Assembly (NCBI GenBank): GCA_007692585.1
Contig: REBU01000075.1
Span: forward strand, 30,448-94,447
Reading direction: 5' to 3'
Length of the DNA stretch: 64,000 nt
DNA from: Paracoccaceae bacterium
GTDB lineage: Bacteria; Pseudomonadota; Alphaproteobacteria; Rhodobacterales; Rhodobacteraceae
In this document: positions 63,008-64,000 of the stretch, one piece after another
Numbering within the stretch: the first letter of the stretch is position 1
How the letters are laid out: each line of letters begins with the position of its first letter
Translations under genes and position numbers: made by a program
The notes under the pieces: model-generated
The model's input: the letters and a program-made list of their open reading frames with translations, nothing else
Databases searched by the model: none
Told to the model about the DNA's origin: nothing

Positions 63008-63895
63008 ATGACCGAGACATCGACCCCATCGCCCATCGTGCGGGCCTTTTTCGACCGTCCGACCGGCAGCCTGCAATATGTCTTTCATGACCCTGCGACC
63101 AAACGCGGCGCGATCATCGATCCGGTGTGGAACTTCTATCCCGAAGCGGGGGCCGTGACGACCGAGAGCGCTGACGAGATCCTCGCCTATGTCGAAGCCG
63201 AAGGGATCGGGATCGACTGGGTGCTCGACACCCACCCCCATGCCGACCATTTCAGCGCCGGGCCGTATCTGGCCGGAAAACTCGGCGTGCCGCATGGTAT
63301 CGGCGCGAAGGTTACAGGCGTTCAGAAACTCTGGAAAGACATCTACAACCTGCCCGACGACTTTCCCACGGACGGGCGGCAATGGGACCGGCTCTTTAAT
63401 GAGGGCGACGCATTCATGGTCGGTGAAATTCCCGTCAAGGTGATGTTCTCGCCCGGTCACACGATGGCGTCGATCACCTATGTCGCGGGCAATGCGGCTT
63501 TCGTGCATGACACGCTGATGATGCCTGCCTCTGGCACCAGCCGCGCGGATTTCCCCGGCGGCAGCACCGAGGCGCTGTGGGACTCGATCCGCGCGATCCT
63601 TGATCTGCCCGCGCAGACGCGGCTTTACATTGGCCATGATTACCCCGACGAGGGTGACGCCCCGAAATATATGGCCACAGTTGCGGAACACCGGCTGTGC
63701 AACCGGCATGTGAAGGACGGCATCGGCCGCGCCGAGTTCATCGCGCTGCGCGACGCGCGCGATGCGACCCTGAAGCTGCCTGCGCGTATGCTCGACGCGT
63801 TGCAGGTCAATATCCGCGGGGGCCGCCTGCCGGACCCGGACGCTTCCGGTCAGATCTTCCTGCGCAAACCCATCGGTGCGTTCGATCCGCGCTGA
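63008..63895 (+). CDS. ETHE1/Blh-like metallo-beta-lactamase-fold hydrolase (possible persulfide dioxygenase)
   Basis: 295 residues. The MBL metal motif H76-x-H78-x-D80-H81 is followed by [14 protein letters not shown] (third His), FVHDTLMM (bridging Asp) and [10 protein letters not shown] (last His). The GHDY ending and lack of glyoxalase II C-terminal features point to the persulfide dioxygenase-like branch known as Blh in Alphaproteobacteria. The ATG at 63008 has AAGGAG 6 nt upstream. It could link to sulfide/persulfide handling, together with sseA elsewhere in the window. Confidence 0.82.
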   Translation: MTETSTPSPIVRAFFDRPTGSLQYVFHDPATKRGAIIDPVWNFYPEAGAVTTESADEILAYVEAEGIGIDWVLDTHPHADHFSAGPYLAGKLGVPHGIGAKVTGVQKLWKDIYNLPDDFPTDGRQWDRLFNEGDAFMVGEIPVKVMFSPGHTMASITYVAGNAAFVHDTLMMPASGTSRADFPGGSTEALWDSIRAILDLPAQTRLYIGHDYPDEGDAPKYMATVAEHRLCNRHVKDGIGRAEFIALRDARDATLKLPARMLDALQVNIRGGRLPDPDASGQIFLRKPIGAFDPR

Positions 63896-63946
63896 GGAAC
63901 GCGTCTTGACCGGCTGCGGCTTTGCGCATAGCACTCGGAACAGGTC

Positions 63947-64000
63947 GGGCCTGTAGCTCAATTGGTTAGAGCAGAGCGCTCATAACGCTTTGGTTGGGGG
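63947..64000 (+). tRNA. tRNA with CAU anticodon (Met or Ile2), partial
   Basis: The first 54 nt of a tRNA run off the right edge: acceptor GGGCCTG, D-arm with TAGCTCAATTGGTTAGAGC, anticodon stem AGCG/CGCT with loop CTCATAA (anticodon CAT). Elongator methionine or lysidine-modified isoleucine 2 cannot be separated without the missing 3' part. Confidence 0.85.

Noticed and set aside
1..64000. CRISPR arrays, prophage modules, toxin-antitoxin pairs, rRNA genes
   Set aside because: No regularly spaced repeats, phage structural or integrase genes, paired small toxin/antitoxin frames or rRNA-like segments were recognised.

Overview
The window is high-GC DNA with the gene content and order of a marine or alkaliphilic member of the Rhodobacteraceae (Alphaproteobacteria). 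The evidence is two complete TRAP transporters, the run miaB-ybeZ(phoH)-ybeY-CBS protein-lnt, the purM-purN pair, an L-arabonate-dehydratase-type sugar-acid operon and an SMC with an alphaproteobacterial-style GTG start. No phage, CRISPR array or complete insertion sequence is present. One IS5-family transposase tail survives as a remnant at about 15.8 kb.

Layout. (1) 1-7950: benA (cut by the left edge), catB and a DadA-type flavoprotein on the minus strand, a glycine riboswitch in front of the DadA gene, a MarR regulator, then on the plus strand an M20D (hippurate-hydrolase-like) amidohydrolase and a DctP-Q-M TRAP transporter. Read together this looks like a gene set for taking up an N-benzoyl amino acid such as hippurate, splitting it to benzoate and glycine, and degrading both halves. 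(2) 8176-12739: an ABC transporter operon (ATPase, binding protein, double permease) ending in a calcineurin-like phosphodiesterase. (3) 13059-15663: a small sensory protein and a hybrid histidine kinase. (4) 15991-29289: an eight-gene minus-strand operon for non-phosphorylative oxidation of an aldose (dehydratase, aldolase, lactonase, SDR, Gfo/Idh/MocA protein, 2-hydroxyacid dehydrogenase, aldehyde dehydrogenase, mutarotase), divergent from a DctQ-M-P TRAP transporter and a LacI regulator. (5) 29343-30554: an orphan polytopic membrane protein with a strong palindrome over its promoter region. (6) 30762-50259: housekeeping and general genes (smc, MFS, a flavoprotein, a phosphatase-family protein, miaB, ybeZ, ybeY, CBS protein, lnt, deoA, thioesterase, DMT permease, SRAP, zapE, sseA, GNAT, aminotransferase). 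(7) 50206-58686: an EntD/Sfp-type phosphopantetheinyl transferase divergent from a 2461-residue single-module polyketide synthase, KS-AT-DH-(MT)-ER-KR-ACP. (8) 58820-64000: tRNA-Tyr, rlmB, a second mutarotase, a lipoprotein, purN, purM, an ETHE1-like metallohydrolase and the first 54 nt of a CAU tRNA.

The most notable items are the coherent hippurate-type gene set with a singleton glycine riboswitch and a visible terminator-type expression platform, and the PKS, whose domain order matches animal fatty acid synthase, including a methyltransferase domain that seems to lack its catalytic motif and no thioesterase. All functional calls rest on motifs read by eye; no database search was run.
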